A DNA stretch of 64,000 bases from Bordetella petrii. GTDB lineage: Bacteria; Pseudomonadota; Gammaproteobacteria; Burkholderiales; Burkholderiaceae_B. Position 1 is the stretch's first letter. Every line of letters starts with the position of its first letter. The stretch lies in the NCBI RefSeq assembly GCF_000067205.1, contig NC_010170.1:558001-622000 (forward strand), given 5' to 3'. The translations under genes and the position numbers were made by a program. Positions 53,121 to 61,706 of this stretch are shown here, in pieces. Under the pieces are notes generated by a model, which made no database searches, was not told the DNA's origin, and saw nothing but the letters and a program-made list of their open reading frames with translations.

Positions 53121-54290
53121 TTGGCAGACACTACATGGCTGGACTGGCCGTTTTTCGACGACCGCCATCGCGCCCTGGCGGGCGAGCTCGAGGCGTGGTG
53201 CGTCGATGCGCTGGCCGGCATCGATCATCACGATACCGACGCGGCCTGCCGCAAACTGGTGGCATCGCTGGGCGACGCAGGGTGGCTGCGCTATTGCGTG
53301 CCGGCCGGGCCCGATGGGGCCTGGGGCGGCGCGCTGCCCCAGGTCGATTCGCGCATGGTGTGCATCTTGCGTGAGACCCTGGCGCGGCACGACGGCCTGG
53401 CCGATTTCGCGTTGGCCATGCAAGGCCTGGGCAGCGGCGCCATTGCGCTGATGGGCTCCGATGCGCTGCGCCGCAAGTACCTGCCGCGCGTGGCGGCCGG
53501 CCAGGCCATCGCGGCGTTTGCGCTATCCGAGCCCGATGCGGGTTCGGACGTCGCGGCCTTGTCGTGCAGCGCGCGCGCCGACGGCGACCACTATGTGCTC
53601 GACGGCGCCAAGACCTGGATATCCAACGGCGGCATCGCCGACTTCTACTGCGTGTTCGCCCGCACCGGCGAAGCCCCGGGCGCGCGCGGCATCAGTGCGT
53701 TCGTGGTCGAGGCCGGCACGCCGGGCCTGGACATCGCCGAGCGCATCGAGGTAATGGCGCCGCATCCGCTGGCCACGCTGGCGTTCGACAATTGCCGCAT
53801 TCCCGCCAGCCAGCGGCTGGGCGAGCCGGGGCAGGGCTTCAAGCTGGCCATGATGACGCTGGACATCTTCCGCGCCTCGGTGGCGGCCGCCGCCCTGGGC
53901 TTTGCCCGGCGCGCGCTGGACGAGGCAGTGTCGCGCGCGCGCGGGCGCCGCATGTTCGGCCAGGCGCTGGCCGACTTGCAACTGACCCAGGCGGCGCTGG
54001 GCGACATGGCCACCGCCATCGACGCGGCGGCGCTGCTGACCTACCGCGCCGCCTGGCTGCGCGACGTGCAGGGCGTGCGCACCACGCGCGAGGCGGCCAT
54101 GGCCAAGATGGCCGCCACGGAATCGGCGCAGGCCGTCATCGACCGGGCGCTGCAGATGTTCGGCGGCGCCGGCGTGGTGTCGGGCATGCCGGTGGAAAAA
54201 CTCTACCGCGAGATCCGCGCGCTGCGCATCTACGAAGGCGCCACCGAAGTCCAGAAACTGATCATTGCCAGAGAGCTGCTGAAAGACTAG
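53121..54290 (+). CDS. Acyl-CoA dehydrogenase of the CoA operon
   Basis: The TTG at 53121 is taken as the start because GGAGA is 5 nt upstream and the hydratase stop is immediately before; it gives 389 residues. It has FAD-binding ALSEPDAGSDVAALS, the TWISNGG loop and the C-terminal LRIYEGATEVQKLIIARELL. A catalytic glutamate at the family position is expected in YEGATEVQ. It would desaturate a cyclohexene-carboxyl-CoA intermediate during beta-oxidation. Confidence 0.9.
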   Translation: MADTTWLDWPFFDDRHRALAGELEAWCVDALAGIDHHDTDAACRKLVASLGDAGWLRYCVPAGPDGAWGGALPQVDSRMVCILRETLARHDGLADFALAMQGLGSGAIALMGSDALRRKYLPRVAAGQAIAAFALSEPDAGSDVAALSCSARADGDHYVLDGAKTWISNGGIADFYCVFARTGEAPGARGISAFVVEAGTPGLDIAERIEVMAPHPLATLAFDNCRIPASQRLGEPGQGFKLAMMTLDIFRASVAAAALGFARRALDEAVSRARGRRMFGQALADLQLTQAALGDMATAIDAAALLTYRAAWLRDVQGVRTTREAAMAKMAATESAQAVIDRALQMFGGAGVVSGMPVEKLYREIRALRIYEGATEVQKLIIARELLKD

Positions 54291-54326
54291 CAGGCAGCCG
54301 ACCACCGCATTGCCAAGGGGAATTTC

Positions 54327-55967
54327 ATGGAACGCTCCGCCCACCTGGACAACTACGCCCGCGACCACCTGCCGCCCGCCGACGAATGGCCGGAATTTCT
54401 GCTCGACAGCCCCGACGTGGCCTATCCGGCGCGCATGAACTGCGCGGTGGAACTGGTCGACGCCATGGTCGCGCGCGGCCACGGCGAGCGCGTGGCGCTG
54501 CGCTGGCGCCGCGACGGCGCGGCGGCCACGCTGACCTACGCCGGCCTGCAGGCGCTGACCAACCGCATCGCCCGCGTGCTGGTCGAAGACATGGGGCTGG
54601 TGCCCGGCAACCGCGTGCTGCTGCGCGGACCCAACAACCCGATGATGGCCGCCGCGTGGCTGGCGGCCGTCAAGGCGGGGCTGGTCACCGTGCCCACCAT
54701 GCCGCTGCTGCGCGCCAAGGAACTCAAGCAGATCATCGCCAAGGCGCAGGTGTCGGCCATGCTGTGCGACGCCCAGTTGCGCACCGAGGCGCAGTACTGC
54801 ATGCAGGCCGGGCACGAGCATTTCTGTCCCGAGCTGCGGCAGATCATGCTGTTCAACGACCCGGCGCCCGACGCGCTGGACTCGCTCGCGGCCGCCAAAC
54901 CCGACGACTTCGCCGCCTGCGACACCGCGGCCGACGATGTCTGCCTCATTGCCTTCACCAGCGGCACCACCGGGCTGCCCAAGGGCTGCATGCACTTTCA
55001 CCGCGACGTGCTGGCGATGTGCGACCTGTTTCCGCGCCACGTTATCAAGCCCGGCCCCGACGACATCTTCTGCGGCACGCCGCCGCTGGCCTTTACCTTC
55101 GGGCTGGGGGGCCTGCTGTGCTTTCCGTTGCGCGTGGGCGCCAGCGCCGTGCTGGCCGAGAAACTCACGCCCGACAGCCTGCTTGAACTCATTCAGGACT
55201 TCCGCGCCACCATCGTGTTCACGGCGCCCACGTTCTATCGCCAGATGGCGGCGCTTGCCGGCAAGTACGACATCGGCTCGCTGCAGAAAAGCGTGTCGGC
55301 CGGCGAGGCCCTGCCCGATGCCACGCGCCAGCTGTGGAAGCAGTCCACCGGCATCGAGATGATCGACGGCATCGGCGGCACCGAGATGATCCACGTCTTC
55401 GTGTCCAGCCCGCCCGAAGAGGTGCGTCCCGGCGCCATCGGCAAGGTGGTGCCGGGCTACGTGGCCTGCGTGGTCGACGAGAACATGCAGCCCGTGCCGA
55501 ACGGCACGCCGGGCCGCCTGGCCATCAAAGGCCCCACCGGATGCCGCTATCTGGCCGACGAGCGCCAGCGCCGCTTCGTGCAGCAGGGCTGGAACCTGCC
55601 GGGCGACACCTTCGTACAGGATGACGACGGCTATTTCTTCTACCAGGCGCGCAACGACGACATGATCGTTTCGGCCGGCTACAACATCGCCGGCCCGGAA
55701 GTCGAAGACGCGCTGCTGCGCCACGAGGCAGTGGCCGAGTGCGGCGTGGTGGGGGCGCCCGACGACGAGCGCGGCCAGCTGGTGAAGGCCTTCGTGGTGC
55801 TCAAGCCCGGCTTCGACGCCGGCCCCGAACTGGCAGCGGCGCTACAGGCCTTCGTGAAGGCCTCGATCGCCCCGTACAAGTATCCGCGCGCGGTGGTGTT
55901 CGTCGATGCGCTGCCGCGCACCGAAACCGGCAAACTGCAGCGCTTCGCGCTGCGCAAAATGGCCTGA
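54327..55967 (+). CDS. Benzoate/2-aminobenzoate-CoA ligase
   Basis: This 546-residue ANL-superfamily ligase has the P-loop AFTSGTTGLPKGCMHFHRD (about 210-228), and IGGTEMIHVFVSS as the A5 motif. A hinge region (YQARNDDMIVSAGYNIAG) and the A10 lysine (RTETGKLQRFALR) follow. The substrate-pocket region resembles benzoate/2-aminobenzoate ligases. It activates the aromatic acid to its CoA thioester with ATP, which is the entry step of the operon. It lies 36 bp after the acyl-CoA dehydrogenase gene. Confidence 0.92.
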   Translation: MERSAHLDNYARDHLPPADEWPEFLLDSPDVAYPARMNCAVELVDAMVARGHGERVALRWRRDGAAATLTYAGLQALTNRIARVLVEDMGLVPGNRVLLRGPNNPMMAAAWLAAVKAGLVTVPTMPLLRAKELKQIIAKAQVSAMLCDAQLRTEAQYCMQAGHEHFCPELRQIMLFNDPAPDALDSLAAAKPDDFAACDTAADDVCLIAFTSGTTGLPKGCMHFHRDVLAMCDLFPRHVIKPGPDDIFCGTPPLAFTFGLGGLLCFPLRVGASAVLAEKLTPDSLLELIQDFRATIVFTAPTFYRQMAALAGKYDIGSLQKSVSAGEALPDATRQLWKQSTGIEMIDGIGGTEMIHVFVSSPPEEVRPGAIGKVVPGYVACVVDENMQPVPNGTPGRLAIKGPTGCRYLADERQRRFVQQGWNLPGDTFVQDDDGYFFYQARNDDMIVSAGYNIAGPEVEDALLRHEAVAECGVVGAPDDERGQLVKAFVVLKPGFDAGPELAAALQAFVKASIAPYKYPRAVVFVDALPRTETGKLQRFALRKMA

Positions 55968-55979
55968 CCCCGGACGCCT

Positions 55980-56411
55980 ATGACCGCCATGACAGCGCCT
56001 TTTGTCAGCGAAGTGGAAGTGCGTTTCCGGCATTGCGACCCCGCCGGCATCGTGTTCTATCCGCGCTATTTCGAGATGATCAATGACTTTGTCGAAGAAT
56101 GGTTCGACAAAGGCATGGGCCTGCCTTTTCACGCCCTGCACGTCGACCGCCAGATCGGCACGCCGCTGGCGTCGGTGCAGTGCGACTTCACGGCGCCCAG
56201 CCGTTGGCACGAGAAGCTGCGGCAGGAACTTGCCGTGCGGCGCATCGGCGGGGCCTCGTTCGGCGCCGACGTGCGCTTCGTGGGCCCCGACGGCGCAACC
56301 CGGCTGAAGGCCGCGTTGACCATCGTGACGGTGAACTTGCGCACCATGCGCTCCACCGCCATTCCCGACGACCTGCGCCAGCGCATGCAGGCGTTTCTTA
56401 TTACAGGATGA
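55980..56411 (+). CDS. 4-hydroxybenzoyl-CoA thioesterase-type hot-dog protein
   Basis: The 143-residue 4HBT-family protein has the catalytic motif RHCDPAGIVFYPRYFEM with Asp20 as active residue. A second start three codons downstream is possible. It would release a free acid such as gentisate from gentisyl-CoA, or spare CoA by removing dead-end thioesters. A thioesterase would be an essential step in the salicylyl-CoA version of the pathway and a housekeeping one in the anthranilyl-CoA version. Confidence 0.9.
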   Translation: MTAMTAPFVSEVEVRFRHCDPAGIVFYPRYFEMINDFVEEWFDKGMGLPFHALHVDRQIGTPLASVQCDFTAPSRWHEKLRQELAVRRIGGASFGADVRFVGPDGATRLKAALTIVTVNLRTMRSTAIPDDLRQRMQAFLITG

Positions 56412-56415
56412 TCCC

Positions 56416-56820
56416 ATGAAGATTCTGCAACCGCCGGGCTGGATGCCGCCGCGCGGGTATTCGAACGGCGTGATGGCGCAGGTCGCGGTGGGCGACCGGC
56501 TGGTGTTCGTGGGCGGCCAGGTGGGCTGGAACGGCCAGCAGCAGTTCGAGACCGACGACTTTGCCGGGCAGGTGCGGCAGACGCTGGAGAACATCGTGGC
56601 CATCCTGGCCGAAGGCGGCGGCCGGCCCGAGCACATCGTGCGCATGACCTGGTACGTGACCGACAAAGAAGAATATGTGGCCTCGTACCCCGAGATCGGC
56701 CGGCACTACCGCGAGGTGATCGGCCGCCATTTCCCGCCCATGACGGCGTTCCAGGTGGCGGGGCTGATCGAAAGCCGCGCCAAGGTCGAGATCGAGGTCA
56801 CCGCGCTGATCCCGGCCTGA
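56416..56820 (+). CDS. RidA-family protein
   Basis: This 134-residue YjgF/RidA-fold protein has VFVGGQVGWNGQQQFETDDF, QTLENIVAILAEGGGRPEHIV and the C-terminal VEIEVTALIPA. The usual Arg of the enamine/imine deaminase site appears not to be present in its standard context, so the activity is uncertain. RidA proteins hydrolyse reactive enamines, and such a product could arise from the amino group of a 2-amino-5-oxocyclohexene-carboxyl-CoA. Its presence mildly favours an amino substrate for the operon. It is the last gene, 4 bp after the thioesterase. Confidence 0.88.
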   Translation: MKILQPPGWMPPRGYSNGVMAQVAVGDRLVFVGGQVGWNGQQQFETDDFAGQVRQTLENIVAILAEGGGRPEHIVRMTWYVTDKEEYVASYPEIGRHYREVIGRHFPPMTAFQVAGLIESRAKVEIEVTALIPA

Positions 56821-56828
56821 TTCCAATC

Positions 56829-56847
56829 CCCCGGCCCCATGCCGGGG
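56829..56847. terminator. Hairpin between convergent ridA and fapA-like genes
   Basis: CCCCGGC (56829-56835) and GCCGGGG (56841-56847) form a 7-bp all-GC stem with a 5-nt loop, 9 bp past the RidA stop. There is no T-tract on either side. The position between convergent genes suits bidirectional termination. Confidence 0.45.
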
Positions 56848-56855
56848 ACGGCGCC

Positions 56856-58484
56856 TCAGCTGATGACCAGTTGCCCGGCTTCCAGGCGCGCCTTGCCGCC
56901 GGGCTGGTCTTCCAGCAGGGTTGTCACCTTCATGCCCACTTGCAGGGTCACGCCGCCGAAGTAGCGCTTGGCGGCGATGATCGTGGCCGTTTGCAGCGGC
57001 TCCAGCCGGCGTTCCAGCTCGGCTTCGTGCTGATCCAGATCCTGCAGGTCGGCGCACGCCTTCGCGTAGGTGTTGCGGGCGCGTTCGCCCATGTCGGCCG
57101 CAGCTTTTTCGGGATGCATCTGCAGAAACATCAGCACCTTTTCCAGCTTGGCTTTCTCCTCGCCCAGCCGCGTGCGCGTGGCTTGCAGATCGGCGCGGCG
57201 AGCCTCGGCGTGCGGGTCCAGGCCAACGCGCACCACCGTGGGTACGGCGGCCATCGAACCCAGTGTGCCGGCGCGCACCGAGTGCAGGGCGCATACTTCG
57301 CCGCCCGTGACCACGCCCTGCTGCGAGCCGGGCGGGCCCACCATCACGCTGTGGCCGGCCAGCACCTGGCTGTGGCGGATCTCGCGTTCGGCCACGACCT
57401 GCTGGCCGGCGCTGATCGCCGCATGCTCGATGAAGCGGGCCTTGACCGAACCTTCACACTGCACTTGCGCGGTGCGAGGGCCGGCGGTGTGGTCGCCCGG
57501 CGCGGCTTCTGCCATGCCGATGATGCCGCCGTTCACGGTCAGGCTGCCGCCAGCGGTGATGTGGGCTGCTTCGACCGTGCCGCCCACGACGACGTCGCCG
57601 CCGACCCGCACGGTCATGCCGGTGGTGATGTCGCCCTTGACGCGCAGCGTGCCGTCGAACTCGATGTTGCCGGAGTTCAGGTCGACCGCCGCAACCTCCA
57701 CCACCGAGTTCACCTGCGCGCCCTGCGGCACCAGCATCGGCGCGCCGGCCGCGGTTGCGCGCAGCAGGCAGGGGTCTTGCTCGTCGGGCGCCACGCCGGC
57801 AAGTCCGGTGGCAAAGGGCAGGTCGGGCACCGGCTCGGGCGGCACCGGCTGGCCCAGCACATCCAGCCCCGCCGTGCCTGGCACGGCAGGCAGGCGGCGC
57901 ACCAGCGCCGTGCCCGGCTGCACCAGCACCAGGGTGCCCAGTTCGCGGTAATCGACCGGCGCATTGTCATCGTGCGCCCGGGCCAGGGGACTGGGAACAA
58001 GGCTCTCGAAGCGGGTGGGCGTGCCGGGCTGGGCGGGCACGCCGCGCGCGATGGGCAGCGCTTCGCAGTGGCCCCGCTGCAGCGCCTGGCTCACAGCCTC
58101 GTCGTCGATGCCGGCCACCACGCCTTGAGCGGCCAGGGCAGCATCGATATCGGCCCGGGCCATGGCGCGCCCGCCGCGCGCGGCCGTGAGCGTCAGCAGC
58201 GCCGCCATGCGGTCGGGTTCGACGTCGATGCGCAATGCGCCGTCGAGCACCGCGCCCACCGGCCCGGTGACGAGCGTGCCCGGCTCGGCCTCGCGGCATT
58301 GCGTCACGAAGGCCGCCACGCCGGAATGATCCAGCACCTCGGGTCCCCAGCCTTGCGCCTGCGCGGCCGCGGCCAGTTCGTCCCAGCCCGGGTTCGTTTC
58401 CGTGTCGTCGCTTGGGGTGCAGGTGGCCACCAGCGCCCCGCTATCGGCGTCCAGCGTCAACTGCAGCATTGCCTCGTTGCCCAT
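56856..58484 (-). CDS. FapA/DUF342 family protein
   Basis: The 542-residue protein belongs to the DUF342/FapA family. An N-terminal all-alpha/beta part (about 1-200) precedes a right-handed beta-helix: NIEFDGTLRVKGDITTGMTV, GGDVVVGGTVEAAHITAGGS, LTVNGGIIG. A coiled coil of about 100 residues follows (EEKAKLEKVLMFLQMH; LQDLDQHEAELERRLEPL). FapA of Vibrio links flagellation to glucose signalling, while other members lie outside motility loci. No flagellar gene is near it here, so the role is open. Confidence 0.85.
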   Translation of the reverse strand: MGNEAMLQLTLDADSGALVATCTPSDDTETNPGWDELAAAAQAQGWGPEVLDHSGVAAFVTQCREAEPGTLVTGPVGAVLDGALRIDVEPDRMAALLTLTAARGGRAMARADIDAALAAQGVVAGIDDEAVSQALQRGHCEALPIARGVPAQPGTPTRFESLVPSPLARAHDDNAPVDYRELGTLVLVQPGTALVRRLPAVPGTAGLDVLGQPVPPEPVPDLPFATGLAGVAPDEQDPCLLRATAAGAPMLVPQGAQVNSVVEVAAVDLNSGNIEFDGTLRVKGDITTGMTVRVGGDVVVGGTVEAAHITAGGSLTVNGGIIGMAEAAPGDHTAGPRTAQVQCEGSVKARFIEHAAISAGQQVVAEREIRHSQVLAGHSVMVGPPGSQQGVVTGGEVCALHSVRAGTLGSMAAVPTVVRVGLDPHAEARRADLQATRTRLGEEKAKLEKVLMFLQMHPEKAAADMGERARNTYAKACADLQDLDQHEAELERRLEPLQTATIIAAKRYFGGVTLQVGMKVTTLLEDQPGGKARLEAGQLVIS

Positions 58485-58533
58485 GTCCCGCTCCTGTGCC
58501 CGCGTCCCAGTATGGCCCGTCTGGTGGGCTATT

Positions 58534-58567
58534 TTAATTAGTAAAACACAGAAATATTAAGTTATAT
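58534..58567. promoter_or_regulatory. AT-rich island upstream of the fapA-like gene
   Basis: A 34-bp run of almost pure A/T in a GC-rich window contains several minus-strand -10-like hexamers (TAATAT, TATAAC, AAAATA). It starts 50 bp upstream of the fapA-like start codon, so it probably holds its promoter. No -35 box could be fixed. Confidence 0.4.
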
Positions 58568-58710
58568 ATGGGGCGGACAGGGGGGCATTTGGCCCATCGC
58601 AAGTGCTTCCGTCCCGCCAGGCCCTGCGGCGGTCACAACAAGTGTCCGCCTGGTGGCCTCGGCAGGTGTCTGCCCGAGAGATTCAGCTGGTGCCTGACAC
58701 AGCAGATCGG

Positions 58711-58746
58711 CAGGTGTCTGACTCCCGCCAGGGTGTCAGACACCTG
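58711..58746. repeat. Dispersed palindromic repeat
   Basis: CAGGTGTCTGAC (58711-58722) and its complement (58735-58746) form perfect 12-bp arms with a 12-nt spacer. A diverged half copy sits at about 58663-58700. The repeat is 24 bp past the hemL stop. Confidence 0.85.
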
Positions 58747-58769
58747 AGACGCCACCCTGCGCCGTGTCT

Positions 58770-60053
58770 TCAGCCCTTCATCGCGGCGAACACCGCCTCG
58801 GCCGCGTCCAGCGTGGCGTCGATGACGGCGTTGTCGTGGGTGGCGGACACGAAGCCGGCCTCGAAGGCCGAGGGCGCGAAGTGCACGCCGCGGTCGAGCA
58901 TGGCATGGAAAAAACGCTTGAAGGCGTCGGCGTCGCCGGCCGACACTTCGGCGAACGAAGTGGGCACCGAATCCTGGAAGTACAGGCCGAACATGCCGCC
59001 AATGGCGTCGGCGGCGAAGGGGATGCCGGCGGCGCGGGCGCGCTGGCGCAGCCCGTCGGTCAGGCGCTGGGTCTGCGCGGCCAGTTGCTCATAGAAACCG
59101 GGTTGCGCAATGAGGCGCAGCGTGGCCAGCCCGGCCGCCACGGCCACCGGATTGCCCGACAGCGTGCCGGCCTGGTACACGCCGCCCAGCGGCGCCAGGT
59201 GGGCCATCAGGTCGGCCCGGCCGCCCAGCGCGCCCACCGGCATGCCGCCGCCGATGACCTTGGCCAGGGTGGTCAGGTCGGGCTTGATGCCGGCCAGGCC
59301 CTGCACGCCTTGCGGCCCCACGCGGAAGCCGGTCATGACTTCGTCGAAGATCAGCACGGCGCCATGCTGGGTGCAGACGTCGCGCAAGCCCTGCAGGAAG
59401 CCGGCGGCCGGCTTGATCAGGTTCATGTTGCCGGCCACTGGCTCGACGATCACGCAGGCGATGTCGGCGCCGTGCTGCGCGAAGGCGGCCTGGACGGCGG
59501 CCAGGTTGTTGTACTCGAGGGTGAGCGTGTGCGACACGAACTCGGGCGGCACGCCGGCCGAGCTGGGGTTGCCAAAGGTCAGCAGGCCCGAGCCGGCCTT
59601 GACCAGCAGGCTGTCGGAATGCCCGTGGTAGCAGCCTTCGAACTTGATGATCTTGGCCCGGCCCGTGGCGCCGCGCGCCAGACGGATGGCCGTCATGGTG
59701 GCCTCGGTGCCCGAGCTCACCAGCCGCACCTGTTCGAGCGAGGGCAGGCGTTCGATCAGCACTTCGGCCAGCTCGACCTCGGCGCGCGTGGGCGCGCCGA
59801 ACGACAGGCCGTCAAGCGCGGCCTCGCGCACCGCCTGCACCACGTCGGGATGGGCATGGCCCAGAATGGCGGGGCCCCAGGAACCGACGTAGTCGATGTA
59901 GCGGGTGTCTTCTTCGTCCCATACGTAAGGGCCTTGCGCGCGCTTGATGAAGCGCGGCGTGCCGCCCACCGAGCGGAAGGCGCGCACGGGCGAGTTGACG
60001 CCGCCAGGAATGCTGCGGCAGGCACGGTCGAAGAGTTGGGCGTTGCTGGACAT
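58770..60053 (-). CDS. hemL: Glutamate-1-semialdehyde 2,1-aminomutase
   Basis: The 427-residue PLP enzyme matches HemL over its length. The Schiff-base lysine is Lys265 in TTLAKVIGGGMPVGA, and IPGGVNSPVRAF (15-26), VSSGTEATM and FEGCYHGHSD are family markers. It converts glutamate-1-semialdehyde to 5-aminolevulinate for heme synthesis. It is the third gene of a thiD-thiE-hemL operon, 4 bp after thiE, a known arrangement in this group. Confidence 0.96.
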   Translation of the reverse strand: MSSNAQLFDRACRSIPGGVNSPVRAFRSVGGTPRFIKRAQGPYVWDEEDTRYIDYVGSWGPAILGHAHPDVVQAVREAALDGLSFGAPTRAEVELAEVLIERLPSLEQVRLVSSGTEATMTAIRLARGATGRAKIIKFEGCYHGHSDSLLVKAGSGLLTFGNPSSAGVPPEFVSHTLTLEYNNLAAVQAAFAQHGADIACVIVEPVAGNMNLIKPAAGFLQGLRDVCTQHGAVLIFDEVMTGFRVGPQGVQGLAGIKPDLTTLAKVIGGGMPVGALGGRADLMAHLAPLGGVYQAGTLSGNPVAVAAGLATLRLIAQPGFYEQLAAQTQRLTDGLRQRARAAGIPFAADAIGGMFGLYFQDSVPTSFAEVSAGDADAFKRFFHAMLDRGVHFAPSAFEAGFVSATHDNAVIDATLDAAEAVFAAMKG

Positions 60054-60057
60054 GGTG

Positions 60058-60741
60058 TTACGGCTGGAAGTGAGTGGAAGCGGTGAAGGGCGCCGCGCAG
60101 GCCTGCGCGGCCTGCCGGATGTCGGGCGCCTCGAATAGTCCGGTGATGACGGCGATGCTGTCGGCGCCGGCCTGGGCCACCTGGGGCGCGTTGGCCGGCG
60201 TGATGCCGCCAATGGCCACCACGGCGGGCCGTGGCGCGCCGCGGTCGGCGGTCAGCGCGCGCGCCTGCCCGAGCAGCGCCAGCGGCGCGCGCACGGCCTG
60301 CGGCTTGGTGGACGAGGGAAACACCGCGCCGAAGGCGATGTAGTCGGCGCCGGCTTCGAGCAGCCCGCGTGCGCGCGTCAGGTCGTTGTAGCACGACGCG
60401 CCCAGGATCAGGCCGGGGCCGGCCTGGGCGCGCGCCTGCGCCAGGTCGCCGTCGTCGCGGCCCAGGTGGGCGCCGTCGGCGCCGACGTCCAGCGCCAGTT
60501 GCCAGTGGTCGTTGATGAGAAACACCACGCCCAGCTCGCGGCACAGCGGCGCCAGCGCGCGGGCCTGGGCGGCGCGCTGCGCGGGGCTGGCGTTCTTGCG
60601 GCGCAACTGCAGGGCGGTCATGCCGCCCGCGGCGGCCTGGCGCACGGCATCCAGCAGGCGGCCGGTGTCGTCCCATTCGGGCGTGACGCCATACAGGCCG
60701 GCGGGAAAGCGCAGCGGGGCTGCGGATGGGCTGGCGTTCAT
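60058..60741 (-). CDS. thiE: Thiamine phosphate synthase
   Basis: The 227-residue TIM-barrel has LYGVTPEWDDT, TALQLRRKNASPAQR (phosphate-binding Arg/Lys), LINDHWQLALDVGADG with VHLG-like AHLGRDDGD, and YIAFGAVFPSSTKP. These are the ThiE signatures. It joins HMP-PP and HET-P to thiamine monophosphate. Its start overlaps thiD by ATGA. The free-standing enzyme contrasts with the ThiE-like domain in the Nudix fusion at 38593. Confidence 0.95.
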   Translation of the reverse strand: MNASPSAAPLRFPAGLYGVTPEWDDTGRLLDAVRQAAAGGMTALQLRRKNASPAQRAAQARALAPLCRELGVVFLINDHWQLALDVGADGAHLGRDDGDLAQARAQAGPGLILGASCYNDLTRARGLLEAGADYIAFGAVFPSSTKPQAVRAPLALLGQARALTADRGAPRPAVVAIGGITPANAPQVAQAGADSIAVITGLFEAPDIRQAAQACAAPFTASTHFQP

Positions 60742-61598
60742 GGCGCGCCGATGCGGTTGGGAATGCGCCGGCCCATGCCGGCCAGGAACGCGCCGCCCAC
60801 GGTATCGTCGGCATGCCGCAGCGCCTGCTCGACAGCCTTGGGCATGTCCAGCCCCTGCGCCAGCATGGCCGCGACCGCGGTGGCGGCCACGCCGCCGGTG
60901 TCGCTGTTGCGTTCGGGAGGCGCCTGCCAGGGCCAGGTGGCGGTCTGGCCGCCCGGGCCCAGCAGCACGTTGGCGTGGTGGCCCGGGCGCACCGGCGCGC
61001 CCAGCACCAGCACCCATTGCGCGCCGCCCGCCGCCAGGGCGTGCATCGGGCTGGGAGCGTCGCCGATATCGATATCGCCATCGGCGTGCCATTGCGCCAG
61101 ACGCAGGTGCTCGACCACGACCAGGTCGGTTTGCGGCAATACCAGTTCGAGCGTGGCGGCCAGCAGGTCGTCAGCGTCATCTTGCGAGGCGGCATCGTGC
61201 GCCGGCAGGCCGCGCTGGCCCAGGTGCAGCACCAGCGGCACCTGGCTGTAGTCGGCGGCCACCTGCGCGGCCACGCTGGCCGCCTCGGCGCTGTACAGCC
61301 CGCCGACCTTGATGGCCTGCACGGGCATGTCTTCGAGCAGGCAGCGGGCCTGGTCATCGAGCAGCTCGGGCGACACGGGATGGATTTCTTCGATGCCGGC
61401 GGTATCCTGGACGGTCAGGGCGGTAGCCGCGGCCAGGCCGTGGCACCCCAGGCGGGCGCAGGTAACGGCGTCGGCCGGCAGGCCATCGGCGCCAGACGGG
61501 TCGACCGGCCCGAAAATCAGGATAAGAGGGGGAGTCACTGGGGCCACATGCTGCGCGAAAGAGGGGGGCGGCGCCGGCTGCGAGGGCAAATCGGGCAA
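60738..61598 (-). CDS. thiD: Hydroxymethylpyrimidine/phosphomethylpyrimidine kinase
   Basis: The 286-residue ribokinase-fold enzyme has IFGPVDPSGADGLPADA (a variant of the usual GSDPSGGAGIQAD, with Val for the Asp before Pro), ALTVQDTAGIEEIHPV and QAIKVGGLYSAE. The C-terminal anion-hole region (NSDTGGVAATAVAAMLAQG) is recognisable but degenerate compared with DTHGTGCTLSSA. It may have weakened or altered activity, although its operon with thiE argues for the HMP kinase role. A GTG at about codon 21 (VTPPLIL) is an alternative start. Confidence 0.88.
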   Translation of the reverse strand: MPDLPSQPAPPPSFAQHVAPVTPPLILIFGPVDPSGADGLPADAVTCARLGCHGLAAATALTVQDTAGIEEIHPVSPELLDDQARCLLEDMPVQAIKVGGLYSAEAASVAAQVAADYSQVPLVLHLGQRGLPAHDAASQDDADDLLAATLELVLPQTDLVVVEHLRLAQWHADGDIDIGDAPSPMHALAAGGAQWVLVLGAPVRPGHHANVLLGPGGQTATWPWQAPPERNSDTGGVAATAVAAMLAQGLDMPKAVEQALRHADDTVGGAFLAGMGRRIPNRIGAP

Positions 61599-61706
61599 CC
61601 CCTATTGGGTTTCGGTAAGATTGCCCCATTCTAATATGGATGCGCCTGGCGCTTGGCCCGCACCCGGGGGCGGGCGTCCGTCGATGTAACAAGAGAAAAG
61701 AGAACT
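61599..61706. promoter_or_regulatory. Divergent gap between thiD and rubredoxin
   Basis: The only AT-rich spot is around 61601-61640. TAATAT at 61632-61637 could be a plus-strand -10 with TTCGGT at 61611-61616 (15-bp spacing). The fit is poor. No TPP riboswitch-like sequence was recognised upstream of thiD. Confidence 0.3.
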
